53,333 nt of DNA, taken from NCBI GenBank assembly GCA_016937855.1, contig JAFGVU010000164.1:1-53333 (forward strand), given 5' to 3'. Positions 28,637 through 38,834 of this stretch are shown in pieces (position 1 is the first letter of the stretch; the number at the start of each line of letters is the position of its first letter). A program made the position numbers and the translations under genes. The stretch comes from Bacteroidales bacterium (GTDB lineage Bacteria; Bacteroidota; Bacteroidia; Bacteroidales; ML635J-15). The notes under the pieces are model-generated. The model was not told the DNA's origin, ran no database searches, and was given only the letters and a program-made list of their open reading frames with translations.

Positions 28637-29092
28637 TCATAATCGCAGCACAGAATTGAGAATACAAATATCTTGTATGATACTTAAGGGCTCTATTAAA
28701 GGCGGGATCTTAACCTGATTTTGCACATAGTTCGAAAGAGAAGAAGAAGAGCTAATCAGAAGATTATTAAAAGTATTATTCTTAAGTTCTTTAACAATAC
28801 TTTTTGAAATAATTGGTTTCTCGGAATTTGAAAAAATAATATCGAGAGCAATATATTTTATTTCTGTATTATTCAGGTGATCATCGGAATGACATGAGCA
28901 TTCGTTGTGAAGTTCTATGCAAGTATTACAATGCTCATGATTGTGACTGATTTCGCCAAACTCAAAAAAAACTATTTCTTGTTTTTCGGAATTACAACCT
29001 GAACAAAAATATTGTTCGAGTATAAAACCATTAGATCCCAACAAAATAATTGATGAGGCAAGAATAGCAAATATGTTTTTTATCAACTTCAC
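28637..29092 (-). CDS. Small Cys/His-rich exported or membrane protein, HYC_CC_PP-like (151 aa)
   Basis: A short protein with an N-terminal hydrophobic segment (~5-24, KNIFAILASSIILLGSNGF). Potential metal ligands are dense: C30 and C33 (YFCSGC), H50, H52, H54, C55, C58, H62, C65, C67, H68 and H72. The rest is Ser/Asn-rich, with KIPPLIEP near the end. The pattern YFC...CC-like...PP recalls the HYC_CC_PP family that occurs beside TonB receptors and metal genes in Bacteroidota; I assign it by resemblance only. The start is GTG. The gene opens the metal-linked trio and may act as a metal sensor, chaperone or resistance factor. Its exact job is unknown. Confidence 0.72.
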   Translation of the reverse strand: MKLIKNIFAILASSIILLGSNGFILEQYFCSGCNSEKQEIVFFEFGEISHNHEHCNTCIELHNECSCHSDDHLNNTEIKYIALDIIFSNSEKPIISKSIVKELKNNTFNNLLISSSSSLSNYVQNQVKIPPLIEPLSIIQDICILNSVLRL

Positions 29093-29096
29093 TTTG

Positions 29097-29104
29097 CAAA
29101 ATTA
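29097..29104 (-). promoter_or_regulatory. Candidate -7 box (TAATTTTG) upstream of the metal-linked trio
   Basis: TAnnTTTG match ending 5 bp before the GTG start. If it is used, the mRNA would be essentially leaderless or the start would lie further inside. Confidence 0.3.
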
Positions 29105-29154
29105 CGGTTTTTTTCTAAATGAATAACAGCTAAGATTAAAAATAGTTTTAAATT

Positions 29155-29186
29155 AAAAAGGTGAGACAATCTGCCTCACCTTTTTT
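29155..29186. terminator. Strong bidirectional terminator
   Basis: A perfect 11-bp stem AAAAAGGTGAG/CTCACCTTTTT around a 9-nt loop, flanked by A and T tracts on both strands. It lies just after the GVYG-repeat gene stop (minus) and closes the 29193-37885 surface operon. Confidence 0.85.
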
Positions 29187-29192
29187 ATGCTG

Positions 29193-31121
29193 TTATTTAG
29201 TTTTTCTTGGTTTATTAATTTCTTCGAGTGAGTTTTTTTGACGAAGATTATTTTTATCTGCATCAACGGATTTTAGCTCTGTGGTTTTTGATTCAGGAGC
29301 TCTTGAATTCATTTTGTAATTATGTCCTTTTTCAGCTGGCAAGTCATAAGACTCAGGATCTAAATACGTTCCAGCCTTAACTCCTTTAAAAGAACCATCT
29401 TTTGGTATAACTGTTGGCACATTGTGTTTTTGCATATATGGATCATCTCTATCTGCCATAACCATCCAGGAGATTTCGCGATTTGCATCACCATAAACGA
29501 CAAACGAGTTATAGTCATTATTCCATTCATATCCAATACCAAAAGGACGTCCCACACATGTTACTTGCACAGTTGCGTCGTCTTCTTTTGTTAAAGATTT
29601 AAAATAAGAAGGCATTTCAACTACCGCTTCTCCGTTATCGTTTAGTTTAACTTTTCCACGATACACAACTAAAGCTTCTGGAGACTCAATACAAATATGT
29701 CTCAACATTTCGTTTTCCGGGTTTTCAGGATTGTCGATTAAAAAGTTTTTAGCACCGGTAACCCACAGTGCACCACCAGCACCAAGATCATCAGTCGAAT
29801 AAACTCCCCAGCCATTTGCAGCATCAGTTGTTGTTCCATATACTCCATAATATGCTTCACCATAAACACCAGCCGAGTTAATGTTTGTGCTTGAGACAAT
29901 CCCGACTGTACCCCAGCCGTCAACAGCATCCGTTGTGCCATAAACACCGATCGACCCTGCTGTGGCATCACCATATCCATAAACCCCGACTGCATTGCTG
30001 TTACCTGCTACTCCGGAACCGTTAGTTAAGGTTGAAATTGACCCAATATTATTTCCGATACCAATAAGTCCTGTTCCTGTGGCATTAGTCGCTGACGCTA
30101 AAGCTCCGTCAGCGCCACTAAAAGCACCACCAGAGCCAGTAGTTAAGAAATTCGCTGTTCCATTGTTTCCAACACCGATAACACCTGTTCCGGAAGCATT
30201 AATATTTCTGCCATCGACGCCAAATCCATCAGCGAGGTCAACGTCTCCATAAATAGCGCTTGCACCAGCAGCTGTAGCTGTTCCGTAAACTCCAATATTA
30301 GTGCCAACAGCTGCAATTCCTGAACCTCCTGTTAGGAATGCCCCTGTTTCATTATTTCCTCTTGCTAAAAGACCTGTTCCGCTTACATGAACATTAACTG
30401 CATAGACTCCAAATCCGTCATCATCAATTACATCACCAACAACTCCGTAATTATTGGCACCATTTAATGCTTGACCATAAACTCCATAGTTAGAGCCAGT
30501 ACCGCCATCCACTATACCTGATAGTCCGAGATACTCATCAGAACCAGTTGGCAAAGCCAAACCTTGAGCCCCAACATATCCACCAATAAATACACCACCA
30601 TATCCATAATAATCTGTGTTAGCACATATTCCAGTTACACCAGTATTATCAACATTTGTTTCAGTACTCTCAAAAAAACCTGGATTATCTGCTAAACCAG
30701 AATAGTAAAATCCGTAAAGGTCATTATTTTCCCAAACTTGAGCACTTGTGTTTTCATTTGGATGTAAATAATCTCCTGCATCTGTCCATTCGCCGGCAGC
30801 ACCTCCACCAATTATAATCCATACAGGAGCGGCAGGAGTACCCGAATTATAATAAAATCCGGGAGTGTTGTTTGTTTGATAAATCAACAAACTTGCTGCA
30901 GGACTAGCAATAGCATCACGTTGAGCCATTGTTAAACGTGGGACTAAGACTCCCGAATTTGTAGAAACAATATCAAGCATTGCAGAAGCATCGGGTGTTG
31001 TTGTATTTACTCCTACATTTTGAGAAAAAGCTTGATTAGTCATAAGCAAACAAAATGCAAAACAAACAACCCAAACTGTTTTGTTGAGGTGTTTTTGTAA
31101 TCTTAAACTTTGATTTTTCAT
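29193..31121 (-). CDS. Secreted GVYG-repeat (tail-fibre/adhesin-like) protein (642 aa)
   Basis: Signal peptide ~1-33 ([19 protein letters not shown]). The N-terminal block [32 protein letters not shown] and [17 protein letters not shown] is a pattern common to secreted Bacteroidota proteins. Residues ~160-450 are glycine-rich tandem units built on GVYG, GTGLI(G/A)xGNN and DGFGV(D/Y), which suggests a repeated beta-structure like a fibre shaft. A distinct domain follows (~460-590, [25 protein letters not shown], cited in part; then [16 protein letters not shown]). The tail is charged. No T9SS type A domain is evident. The gene is third in the operon after the CHU_C protein and PorP/SprF homologue. 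It is probably an exported structural or adhesive protein. Confidence 0.82.
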   Translation of the reverse strand: MKNQSLRLQKHLNKTVWVVCFAFCLLMTNQAFSQNVGVNTTTPDASAMLDIVSTNSGVLVPRLTMAQRDAIASPAASLLIYQTNNTPGFYYNSGTPAAPVWIIIGGGAAGEWTDAGDYLHPNENTSAQVWENNDLYGFYYSGLADNPGFFESTETNVDNTGVTGICANTDYYGYGGVFIGGYVGAQGLALPTGSDEYLGLSGIVDGGTGSNYGVYGQALNGANNYGVVGDVIDDDGFGVYAVNVHVSGTGLLARGNNETGAFLTGGSGIAAVGTNIGVYGTATAAGASAIYGDVDLADGFGVDGRNINASGTGVIGVGNNGTANFLTTGSGGAFSGADGALASATNATGTGLIGIGNNIGSISTLTNGSGVAGNSNAVGVYGYGDATAGSIGVYGTTDAVDGWGTVGIVSSTNINSAGVYGEAYYGVYGTTTDAANGWGVYSTDDLGAGGALWVTGAKNFLIDNPENPENEMLRHICIESPEALVVYRGKVKLNDNGEAVVEMPSYFKSLTKEDDATVQVTCVGRPFGIGYEWNNDYNSFVVYGDANREISWMVMADRDDPYMQKHNVPTVIPKDGSFKGVKAGTYLDPESYDLPAEKGHNYKMNSRAPESKTTELKSVDADKNNLRQKNSLEEINKPRKTK

Positions 31122-31167
31122 AGTTATTATTTTTATAAAATTTTGATTTAAATGCTACTAATATTAT

Positions 31168-32082
31168 TTAAAATCTACTTCTCCCGGTATCATCTCCTAA
31201 TGGGATGTCATACCCTAACATCAATTCGAAAGAACCATCCTGATATTGCATAAGTCTGGAAGTTGCGAAATCATAAGCAAAGCCAAATGCAAAATCCTTG
31301 TAAGTAAGTCCAATCATTGTTATGATGTCTCCTGACGATCTATATGAGAAACCCATCCAATAATCGTCGCGATATATCCCTTTTAAATTGATATCTGTTT
31401 GGAATGGCGTTAAAAAAGTACCTTTGATCAGAGTTGATGGTTCTAAGTCGAAATCTCCACTGATAGGAAATCTGTATCCGGCAATCAAATTGTAGTGTCT
31501 CACAAGAGAATTGAGCTCAACTTGATCGCCTCCGATTTTTACAGGTAACTCTATCATTTGATTTGCCGAAATACCAACAAAGTACTTTTTGTTGTATAAA
31601 TACAATCCAAAATCACTTTCAGGAAGCCAAGTGTTTTCCTTGCTGTGCATAAGAGCAGGGTCGTCAGAATCCAGAAAAGTAAAGTTTGTATAGTCCATTT
31701 GATATTGAAATACCTGAAATGAAATCCCGAAAGCTAAACTAGCCTCTTCATTAAATACAGGTAAAATATATGAGTAATTCCCTTGAAACCCTATGCGTGA
31801 TTCAGGGCCAAATCTATCAGCAAAGATTACACCACCAACACCCATCGTACCATTATTTAAGCGAAAATGACCACTAATAATCTGAGTTGAAGGAGCTTTT
31901 TCTATTCCTACCCATTGTTGTCTAGCTGTTAGCCTAAGCTCTATCGCGTCGGTATTACCAGTAACTCCCGGATTTAGCAATAGCTTATTAAACATATACT
32001 GACTATAAAGTGGCAATTGTTGTGAAAAGCCTGCTAGCGAAAGACAACTAATTGTTATAAGCAATAAAATTATTTTTTTCAT
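31168..32082 (-). CDS. PorP/SprF-family T9SS outer-membrane protein (304 aa)
   Basis: Outer-membrane protein of the PorP/SprF family, which helps type B cargo to reach or attach to the surface. Signal peptide ~1-20 (IILLLITISCLSLAGFSQ). The family signature is at the start of the mature protein: PLYSQYMFNKLLLNPGVTG, then RLTARQQWVGI. Alternating amphipathic strands up to the end fit a beta-barrel, and the length is normal for the family (~300). The gene lies 13 bp after the 1929-residue CHU_C protein, which matches the known sprB-sprF-type pairing, so it is probably the dedicated partner of that protein. Confidence 0.92.
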   Translation of the reverse strand: MKKIILLLITISCLSLAGFSQQLPLYSQYMFNKLLLNPGVTGNTDAIELRLTARQQWVGIEKAPSTQIISGHFRLNNGTMGVGGVIFADRFGPESRIGFQGNYSYILPVFNEEASLAFGISFQVFQYQMDYTNFTFLDSDDPALMHSKENTWLPESDFGLYLYNKKYFVGISANQMIELPVKIGGDQVELNSLVRHYNLIAGYRFPISGDFDLEPSTLIKGTFLTPFQTDINLKGIYRDDYWMGFSYRSSGDIITMIGLTYKDFAFGFAYDFATSRLMQYQDGSFELMLGYDIPLGDDTGRSRF

Positions 32083-32095
32083 ATCTCTATTTATT

Positions 32096-35000
32096 TTAAC
32101 GTATTATGGTCAGAGTTCCTTTAAACACACTATCATTATCAAGTTCGAGTAAATAAACGTATGTGCCAAATGGGAGCTCTATACCATTTCTAACTCCATT
32201 AAACTGATTTTCAATTTCGTGGTAAGAGTGCCCTGTTCCAGAATATTCAAAAACCTCATCTCCCCATCTGTTAAAGATTACAATTTCCACATTTTCGAAT
32301 GCCCTTATGCCTTGTATTCTCCATGTGTCATTATAGCCATCATTATTTGGAGTTAAAACATCAGGAATTACTAATTCTGGTATTGGTTCAGGAATAACTA
32401 CAATTATTATTGTGTCTGATGATCCACAAACCTGATTTATTGTGTAAATTATTTCATGGTCACCAATGTCAGCAATAGCAGGATTAAACTCGCCTGTAAT
32501 GTCATCTACTCCAACACCAGTCCAAAGACCGCCATTATCTGTTGCTGTTAAAATGATTGCCGGATCTGTAATAAACATTGTGTCAACCGGATTTATAATT
32601 GTTGCATTTGCAGTTTGGATAACAGAAATTGTTATAGTGTCAGCATCTCCACAAGGACCGCCAATTGTGTAAATGATTTCATGTTCACCTATTCCGGCAG
32701 TAATTGGATCGAATTCTCCTGTTGTTTCATCAACACCAGTTCCACTCCATGTCCCTCCAGAATTTATTGCAGCTAATTCAATAATAGAGCTGCCTGAGCA
32801 GATTGTTCCGGGATCTATTATTGTTGGATTTGGAGAAGCAACTACAAGGATGTTAACATCATCAGAAGCAGTACAGCCATTATTCCCAGTAGCAGTGACA
32901 GTATAAATGCCTATTGCAGAAGTTGTAGAAGATTGAATTACTGGATTTTGCTCAATTGAGCTAAAACTATCTGGACCTTCCCAATTCCAATCTACTGCAT
33001 CGCCACCTGATTCTGTAAGGTTAATATCATCACCTTCACAAACAGGACTGTTTCCTGATGCAGCTACAGCAGGCAGTTCTAAGACTGTAATTTCAAAAGT
33101 TGCTACTGCTTCGGTGCATGGATTGCCAGCCGGGTTGTTTGTGGTTAATGTAATCGTAACAGCATTTCCTATATCTCCGACAACAGGCGTATATTCAAAT
33201 TCAAATGGACTACTGCTAATTGATGTTGATGATAAACTACCACTTCCATTATGACTGATAGAAACCTCAGTTGCGCTTCCTCCAAAACTATTATCACTAA
33301 CAACAATAGCACCTATTCCACAAGTAGAACTATTAAGTGAAGATAAATTTATTGTTGGAGGATTTTCGCATCCACAATCAATACTTATAATGTTACTTTC
33401 GCTGGTGCAAGTTGTTGTAATATCCGTAACAGTAACAATATAATCTCCGTTTGCTAAGGAAGTAAATTCTGTTTCGCTTTGGAATGGTTCTCCTATTGAA
33501 TACTCATAGTTTACACCTAATGGAGAAGTAACAGTTAATACGGCATTGTCGTTGCCTCCCGAACAGTCAACACTAGCTGTTGGTATAGCGGGATTTTCGT
33601 TTATCGAAACAGTAATATCTGCAGAATTTGTACACATATTTGTTCCTTCAACAACTACGGTATATATTCCGGATTGCAAAGACGTTGCTCCTGTTATTTC
33701 GGGGTTTTGTGTATCTGCAGTAAATGAATCAGGACCTGTCCATGACCAATTGATAGCATCTCCTCCTGTTTCATTAAGTGTTAAATCATCGCCAGAGCAA
33801 ATAGGAGAATTGCTGCCCGCCGTAACAGTCGGCAAGCTTAACACAGATAAAACATAAGAATCTGTTGCAAGGCTACACGGTGCTCCTTCAGGATTATTCG
33901 TTGAAATTGTAATTATAACATCCGAACCGATATCAGTTGCATCAGGAGTATAAGTAAAACTAAATGGAGATGATGAGGCCTGACTAATATCCAAACTTCC
34001 TGCTCCGTTGTGCACAATATCTACAAGTGTAGCACCACCACCAAAATTATTTGATGCGACTGTAACTGCAGCGGTTCCGCATGTTGTTCCGGTGGTACTT
34101 GATAAAACTAGTGTTGGTGGGTTGGCACAACCGCAATCGAGATTAATTAACGCACTCTGCGATATACAACCTGCTGTAACATCTTGTACTGTTATTGTGT
34201 AGTTTCCATTTGTTAATGGACCAAATGTTTCGGCTGTTTGATATCCGCTACCAATGTCATATTGATAATCTGTTCCAATAGGAGATGTAATTGTAATTAC
34301 TCCTAAATCTTCGCCAGCTGTACAATCTAAACTTACAACGGGAACATTTGGATTTTGATTTACAGTAATATTAATATTGTCGGAGTCGAAACATGCACCA
34401 TTAGTAATGTTGTATTGGATGTTATGAATTCCGTCTCCGGCATCAATAGGACTAAAATCTGTTCCTGTAATACCGTTACCTGTCCACGTGCCACCAGAAG
34501 TAACAGCAGTTAGAGTAATTGCTGCATCAGTTTCGCAAAATGGTCCAATTGGAGTAATTGTTGCATCAACATCTGAATCGACATGAATAGTTTCGGTATC
34601 AGAATCAGAGCAAGCGCCATTTGATATATTATAAGTAATTACGTAGTCTCCAGCGCCAACGGATGGATCGAAACTATTTCCTGTAACACTTGTGCCAGAC
34701 CATGTGCCACCTGTATCAGTAGCAGTTAATGTTATTGGACTTGCTGATTCACATAAGTCTGCAATAGCATTAATTGTTGCATCAACAGCAGCATCAACTT
34801 GCACTAATACATTATCAGTTGCACTACATCCATTAGCATCGGTTACAACTAGTGAGTATGTCCCTGTTGCAGCAGGAGTTGCGCCTACAATTGTTGGATT
34901 GTTGTCTCCTGAACCAAAAGAGTTTGGACCTGTCCATGTCCATCCTGTTGCATCACCTCCGGTTTCAGTTAAGTTTAGGTCTGAACCTTCACAAATAGGA

Positions 35001-37885
35001 GAGTTACTGCCGATTATAATTGTCGGATTATCATTTACGGTAATACTAATATCATCCGTTGCTGTACAACCATTAACATCTTGAATTGTGACATTATATG
35101 TTCCGTTGTTAGCAGAAGAAATTGGATTAATTGTTGGATTTTGATCAGATGAACCAAATGTTCCTGGTCCTGACCATGTCCAAACAACAGCATCGCCTCC
35201 AGTTTCATTGAACGTTAATGATCCTCCATTACAAACTGGAGTTGAGTTGCCGGCAGTTGCAGTTGGCAAATCATATACATTCAAACTATATGTTTGTATA
35301 GCAGCACTACAAGGAAGCCCTTCGGGATTATTTGTGGTAACAGTAATAGTTACAGTTGTGCCGGCATCAGATAGTACAGGAGTATAGGTGAAATCGAAAG
35401 GACTCGTGTTAATGCTTGTTTGGTCTAAAATTCCATTACCGCTGGTTACTACTAATGATACTTCTGTCGCACTGCCACCAAATGTATTACCGAGTACTGT
35501 TTCAGGTTCTATTCCACATGTTGTTCCACTTCCGGCAGATAAACTTAATGATGTCGGATTTGAGCATCCACAATCGAGATTTATATTTGAACTTATTGAT
35601 GTGCAACCTGAAGTAACATCCTCAACAGTAACAACATATAATCCGTTTACTAAAGGTCCAAAAACATTACTAGATTGAAAAGTGCCGTCAATACTATATT
35701 CATAATCAACTCCAACCGGAGAAGTAACAGTAATAATGCCTGCATCAACACCTCCTGTGCAATCGACATTTACTATAGGAGTGCTAGGATTTGCATTTAC
35801 AGTAACATTAATATTGTCGGAGTCGGAACAAGCACCATTTGTTATGTTATATTGAACATTGTGAATTCCGGCGCCTGCAGTGGCGGGATTAAAATTGGAA
35901 CCAATTACACCAGTTCCAGACCAAGTGCCGCCAGCATCGATAGCTGTAAGAGCAACTGCCGCTTCAGAATCACAAAATGGTCCAATAGCAGTAATTGTAG
36001 CATCAACTTCACAGTCAACTTGTATGCTTTCAGTATCAGAATCGAAACAAGCTCCGTTTATAATATCGTATTGGATTATGTGAGTGCCACAACCTGCAAT
36101 AGGAGGGTCAAATGTTCCATTATTTGGATCAGTAATGCCTGTGCCAGACCATGCTCCTCCTACTGAAGCAGCTACCATATTGATTAGAGAAAAATCATTT
36201 GAGCAGAATGGACCAGCTGGAGTAATTGTTGCATCAACATCAGAATCGAGATGAATAGTTTCAGTATCAGAATCCGAGCAAGCGCCATTTGTTATATCGT
36301 ATTGTATTATGTGGTCGCCTGCACCTGCAGTATTTGGGTCAAAAGTATTTCCGGAAACTCCTGTTCCCGACCAAATTCCACCTGCATCAGCAGCTATTAG
36401 TGTTATTGAACTGGCCGTTTCGCACAAGTCGGCTAGTGGGGCGATTGTTGCATCTAAAAGCTCATCAACGTGGAAAATTTCTGTATCTGTGTCTGAGCAT
36501 GATCCATTATCCACATCATATTGAATAGTATGATTTCCAGGCCCTGCAACAGCAGGGTCAAAAGTATCTCCAACAACACCCGGACCCGACCATACTCCAC
36601 CGGTAGTAACAGCAACTAAAGAAACGGCAGACTCATTCTCACAAAATGGACCATCTGCTGTAATTGTTGCATCAACAGCCGCATCAACTTTTATTACCTC
36701 AGAGTCGCTTGCAGTACATCCATAAGCATTAGTTACAGTTACAGAATATAGCCCATTTGCTGTTGGATTTACTGCGCTTATTGTAGGATTTTGATCTGTA
36801 GATGTCCATAAATTGGGTCCTTCCCACGACCATGATACTGCATCACCACCGGTTTCTTGCAAAACGATATCACCACCCTCGCAAATAGGAGAGTTTGAAG
36901 TCATATCTGCAATAGGGATGGGAGAATAAAGCGCATAAGGTAATTGTGAAAAATCATTCCAGTTTGTCGCACTTGCTTTATACATTGGCGTTCCTGAAGT
37001 TGAAGAACTTCCCGGAATAATATCCCAATCAGGTATTAAACTCCAATTTGAAATTCCTTCCCATTCTCCATCTTCGGTGTTATTATAATATATGTCAAGA
37101 TTTATTGCGGATGTTCCATTAGTGCGATTGATTTGATGATAAAACAGTGGATTGATTTCGCAAATTCCCGTTGCAAGCAGACTACGATCAAATCCTTCGG
37201 TTGTTGCGTCAACATTTGCCATTCTAACTGTATATGTATTAGCTGTTACAGTTGTTGGTGTAATCTCTACTGGACGATATCGAGTTGTGCCCACACTTGA
37301 GCCTACCGGAAATAAATATGTTGACGAAATATTTGTGCGTCGTGATAAAAACCCACCGTTTAAGCTTGACACAAATCCTGCACCCATTGTAATTGCATTG
37401 GGATTAGTATTCTGAATAAAAAATCCAAATGCTTCTGTCTTTAGTTCAATGTCGTTTAGTTCGAGAACGCCAGTACAATATTGATTAATTGTTTGAGTTT
37501 TTGATCCAGTACCATCAAGAGTTAAATTGTAAAAATAAGTGGAAACAGAACCATCTATTAGCTGATTCCCTCCTTCAAGAAAAACTGTTCCAGTTCCCGC
37601 GTTAAAAGTGTTGTTATTAATCCAGTTCCCATTAATTCGATAATAGCCATTTCCTCCTGCTGTTGAGTTATTAGTAAAGTCAGCAGTTACAACCAGCTCA
37701 CTGGGAGTAGAGGTATTATCAACATTGATTTGACCAGACTGATTCTGAACAGAGCCATCAACATAAACTACAACTCCACCTTTAACCGCAATGTTTACTC
37801 CATTATTATACAACAACTGCGCAAAAACTGATGTTTGGAATAAAAATATTGGCAAACACAGAAAAACTAATCTTTGAATTTTCAT
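32096..37885 (-). CDS. Giant Ig-like repeat surface protein with CHU_C (T9SS type B) domain (1929 aa)
   Basis: Signal peptide ~1-22 (MKIQRLVFLCLPIFLFQTSVFA). An N-terminal domain (~25-330) is shared with the left-edge gene. Then come many tandem modules of three kinds. One is ~70-75 residues built on DATITxxGPFC...GGxWSGTGV...FDP..AG...IQYDITNGACSDSD. The second, of ~75 residues, is NSPICEGxDL...ETGGDA..W.W.GP..F....NP.I....GxYxVTV. The third contains CGC(A/E)NPPT...FGG.AT.V...TYTP...VxITxxTNNPEG.PC. The C-terminal ~95 residues are the gliding-motility CHU_C domain (IPDVLTPNNDGYNDTW, FNRWGDEVFEY, GTYVYLLEL), so it is T9SS type B cargo. A PorP/SprF partner follows. Likely role: a large cell-surface adhesin. 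Confidence 0.93.
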   Translation of the reverse strand: MKIQRLVFLCLPIFLFQTSVFAQLLYNNGVNIAVKGGVVVYVDGSVQNQSGQINVDNTSTPSELVVTADFTNNSTAGGNGYYRINGNWINNNTFNAGTGTVFLEGGNQLIDGSVSTYFYNLTLDGTGSKTQTINQYCTGVLELNDIELKTEAFGFFIQNTNPNAITMGAGFVSSLNGGFLSRRTNISSTYLFPVGSSVGTTRYRPVEITPTTVTANTYTVRMANVDATTEGFDRSLLATGICEINPLFYHQINRTNGTSAINLDIYYNNTEDGEWEGISNWSLIPDWDIIPGSSSTSGTPMYKASATNWNDFSQLPYALYSPIPIADMTSNSPICEGGDIVLQETGGDAVSWSWEGPNLWTSTDQNPTISAVNPTANGLYSVTVTNAYGCTASDSEVIKVDAAVDATITADGPFCENESAVSLVAVTTGGVWSGPGVVGDTFDPAVAGPGNHTIQYDVDNGSCSDTDTEIFHVDELLDATIAPLADLCETASSITLIAADAGGIWSGTGVSGNTFDPNTAGAGDHIIQYDITNGACSDSDTETIHLDSDVDATITPAGPFCSNDFSLINMVAASVGGAWSGTGITDPNNGTFDPPIAGCGTHIIQYDIINGACFDSDTESIQVDCEVDATITAIGPFCDSEAAVALTAIDAGGTWSGTGVIGSNFNPATAGAGIHNVQYNITNGACSDSDNINVTVNANPSTPIVNVDCTGGVDAGIITVTSPVGVDYEYSIDGTFQSSNVFGPLVNGLYVVTVEDVTSGCTSISSNINLDCGCSNPTSLSLSAGSGTTCGIEPETVLGNTFGGSATEVSLVVTSGNGILDQTSINTSPFDFTYTPVLSDAGTTVTITVTTNNPEGLPCSAAIQTYSLNVYDLPTATAGNSTPVCNGGSLTFNETGGDAVVWTWSGPGTFGSSDQNPTINPISSANNGTYNVTIQDVNGCTATDDISITVNDNPTIIIGSNSPICEGSDLNLTETGGDATGWTWTGPNSFGSGDNNPTIVGATPAATGTYSLVVTDANGCSATDNVLVQVDAAVDATINAIADLCESASPITLTATDTGGTWSGTSVTGNSFDPSVGAGDYVITYNISNGACSDSDTETIHVDSDVDATITPIGPFCETDAAITLTAVTSGGTWTGNGITGTDFSPIDAGDGIHNIQYNITNGACFDSDNINITVNQNPNVPVVSLDCTAGEDLGVITITSPIGTDYQYDIGSGYQTAETFGPLTNGNYTITVQDVTAGCISQSALINLDCGCANPPTLVLSSTTGTTCGTAAVTVASNNFGGGATLVDIVHNGAGSLDISQASSSPFSFTYTPDATDIGSDVIITISTNNPEGAPCSLATDSYVLSVLSLPTVTAGSNSPICSGDDLTLNETGGDAINWSWTGPDSFTADTQNPEITGATSLQSGIYTVVVEGTNMCTNSADITVSINENPAIPTASVDCSGGNDNAVLTVTSPLGVNYEYSIGEPFQSETEFTSLANGDYIVTVTDITTTCTSESNIISIDCGCENPPTINLSSLNSSTCGIGAIVVSDNSFGGSATEVSISHNGSGSLSSTSISSSPFEFEYTPVVGDIGNAVTITLTTNNPAGNPCTEAVATFEITVLELPAVAASGNSPVCEGDDINLTESGGDAVDWNWEGPDSFSSIEQNPVIQSSTTSAIGIYTVTATGNNGCTASDDVNILVVASPNPTIIDPGTICSGSSIIELAAINSGGTWSGTGVDETTGEFDPITAGIGEHEIIYTIGGPCGDADTITISVIQTANATIINPVDTMFITDPAIILTATDNGGLWTGVGVDDITGEFNPAIADIGDHEIIYTINQVCGSSDTIIIVVIPEPIPELVIPDVLTPNNDGYNDTWRIQGIRAFENVEIVIFNRWGDEVFEYSGTGHSYHEIENQFNGVRNGIELPFGTYVYLLELDNDSVFKGTLTIIR

Positions 37886-38230
37886 AGAATTTGTTTTTAA
37901 TAAATATCTTTAAATAAACCTATAGGAATACGAATAACTCCTGATGATTTGCACTACATTATAATGTTAATTGACTAACAACACTTCACTTAATTCTTAA
38001 CAAAAATACAAAAAAAATATAGATTTACATCGAATCTTTAAAAATTTTGAAATAAAAAAACTTCAAATTATTGCCTATTGTTGATATTTAAATACGCAAA
38101 TACGATTTGTTCAAACACAATCAATTAAAATTATATAAATATTTTTATTGTTACTCATTAGTTATAATTCTTGTATTTTTATAATTAACATTTTTTTTTG
38201 CAACTTTGCCTAAAACTATTTTTAAATATT
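37886..38230. other. Divergent intergenic region between the giant surface gene and mntP
   Basis: About 345 bp, very AT-rich, with no gene. It contains a TATTTTTG box on the minus strand at 38001-38008 that could serve the surface operon, leaving a ~110-nt leader. No clear promoter box or riboswitch-like structure is visible before mntP. Confidence 0.5.
38001..38008 (-). promoter_or_regulatory. Candidate -7 box (TATTTTTG) for the surface operon
   Basis: TAnnTTTG match about 115 bp upstream of the ATG at 37885. No good -33 element. Confidence 0.3.
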
Positions 38231-38803
38231 TTGAAAGAACTTTTCTCAATACTAATCATTGCAATCGCTTTATCGATGGATAGCCTGACGGTTTCGATGG
38301 CAGCTGCATCGACCTGCAAAAAGAAAGATAATTTTGTTTTTTTGCGATTCGCTTTTACATTAGGATTTATTCAGGCCGCATTTACAATTGCCGGCTGGGC
38401 CGCAGGAGCAGAATTGGAAAAATATTTGCGTGATTTTGACCATTGGATCGCATTCGGATTATTACTAATTATTGGTGGCAAAATGCTATATGAGGGAATA
38501 AAACATAAAAATTCCGATGAAAAGCCGGAAATAAATATGAACAACTTTTTTGTTGTTACCGGATTGGGAATTGCCACAAGCATTGATGCTGCTGTTGTTG
38601 GTGTAAGTCTCTCTTTTGTCGGATTAAACATCTGGATTTCGGCCTTAATAATTCTGTTGATTACATTCATATTTTCGTATTCGGGACTTATGGGGGGAAA
38701 TATAATAAGAATCAAACTTAAAAAGCTTCCCGTAGAAATAATCGGTGGTGTTTTTTTAATAGCAATAGGGGTTAAAGTTCTTATCGAACATTTGTCGCAT
38801 TGA
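38231..38803 (+). CDS. mntP: Manganese efflux pump MntP
   Basis: Inner-membrane Mn2+ exporter (DUF204/MntP family). Six hydrophobic helices arranged as two repeats: an N-terminal SMDSLTVSMAAAS and a matching GIATSIDAAVVGVSLSFVG in the second half, each with the conserved Asp in the membrane. Length 190 aa is typical. The start is most likely TTG at 38231 (MKELFSILIIAIALSMDS), since no ATG is placed correctly and an earlier TTG at 38198 would add a non-conserved extension. No yybP-ykoY riboswitch was recognised upstream. It converges with the SPOR-protein gene. Confidence 0.88.
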   Translation: MKELFSILIIAIALSMDSLTVSMAAASTCKKKDNFVFLRFAFTLGFIQAAFTIAGWAAGAELEKYLRDFDHWIAFGLLLIIGGKMLYEGIKHKNSDEKPEINMNNFFVVTGLGIATSIDAAVVGVSLSFVGLNIWISALIILLITFIFSYSGLMGGNIIRIKLKKLPVEIIGGVFLIAIGVKVLIEHLSH

Positions 38804-38834
38804 TAATTCGTCTTAAAGACTAAATCTCTTTTGA

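Noticed and set aside
32466-37415. Many plus-strand open frames opposite the giant repeat gene
   Set aside because: They mirror the repeats of the real gene, are rich in Pro/Val/Ser from antisense codons, and have no recognisable domain.
37886-38230. yybP-ykoY manganese riboswitch before mntP
   Set aside because: No GC-containing stems or conserved loop of this riboswitch can be seen. The region is plain AT-rich DNA.
38807-38834. Terminator between mntP and the SPOR gene
   Set aside because: Only a 5-bp stem (GTCTT/AAGAC) without a T-run is visible, too weak to call.
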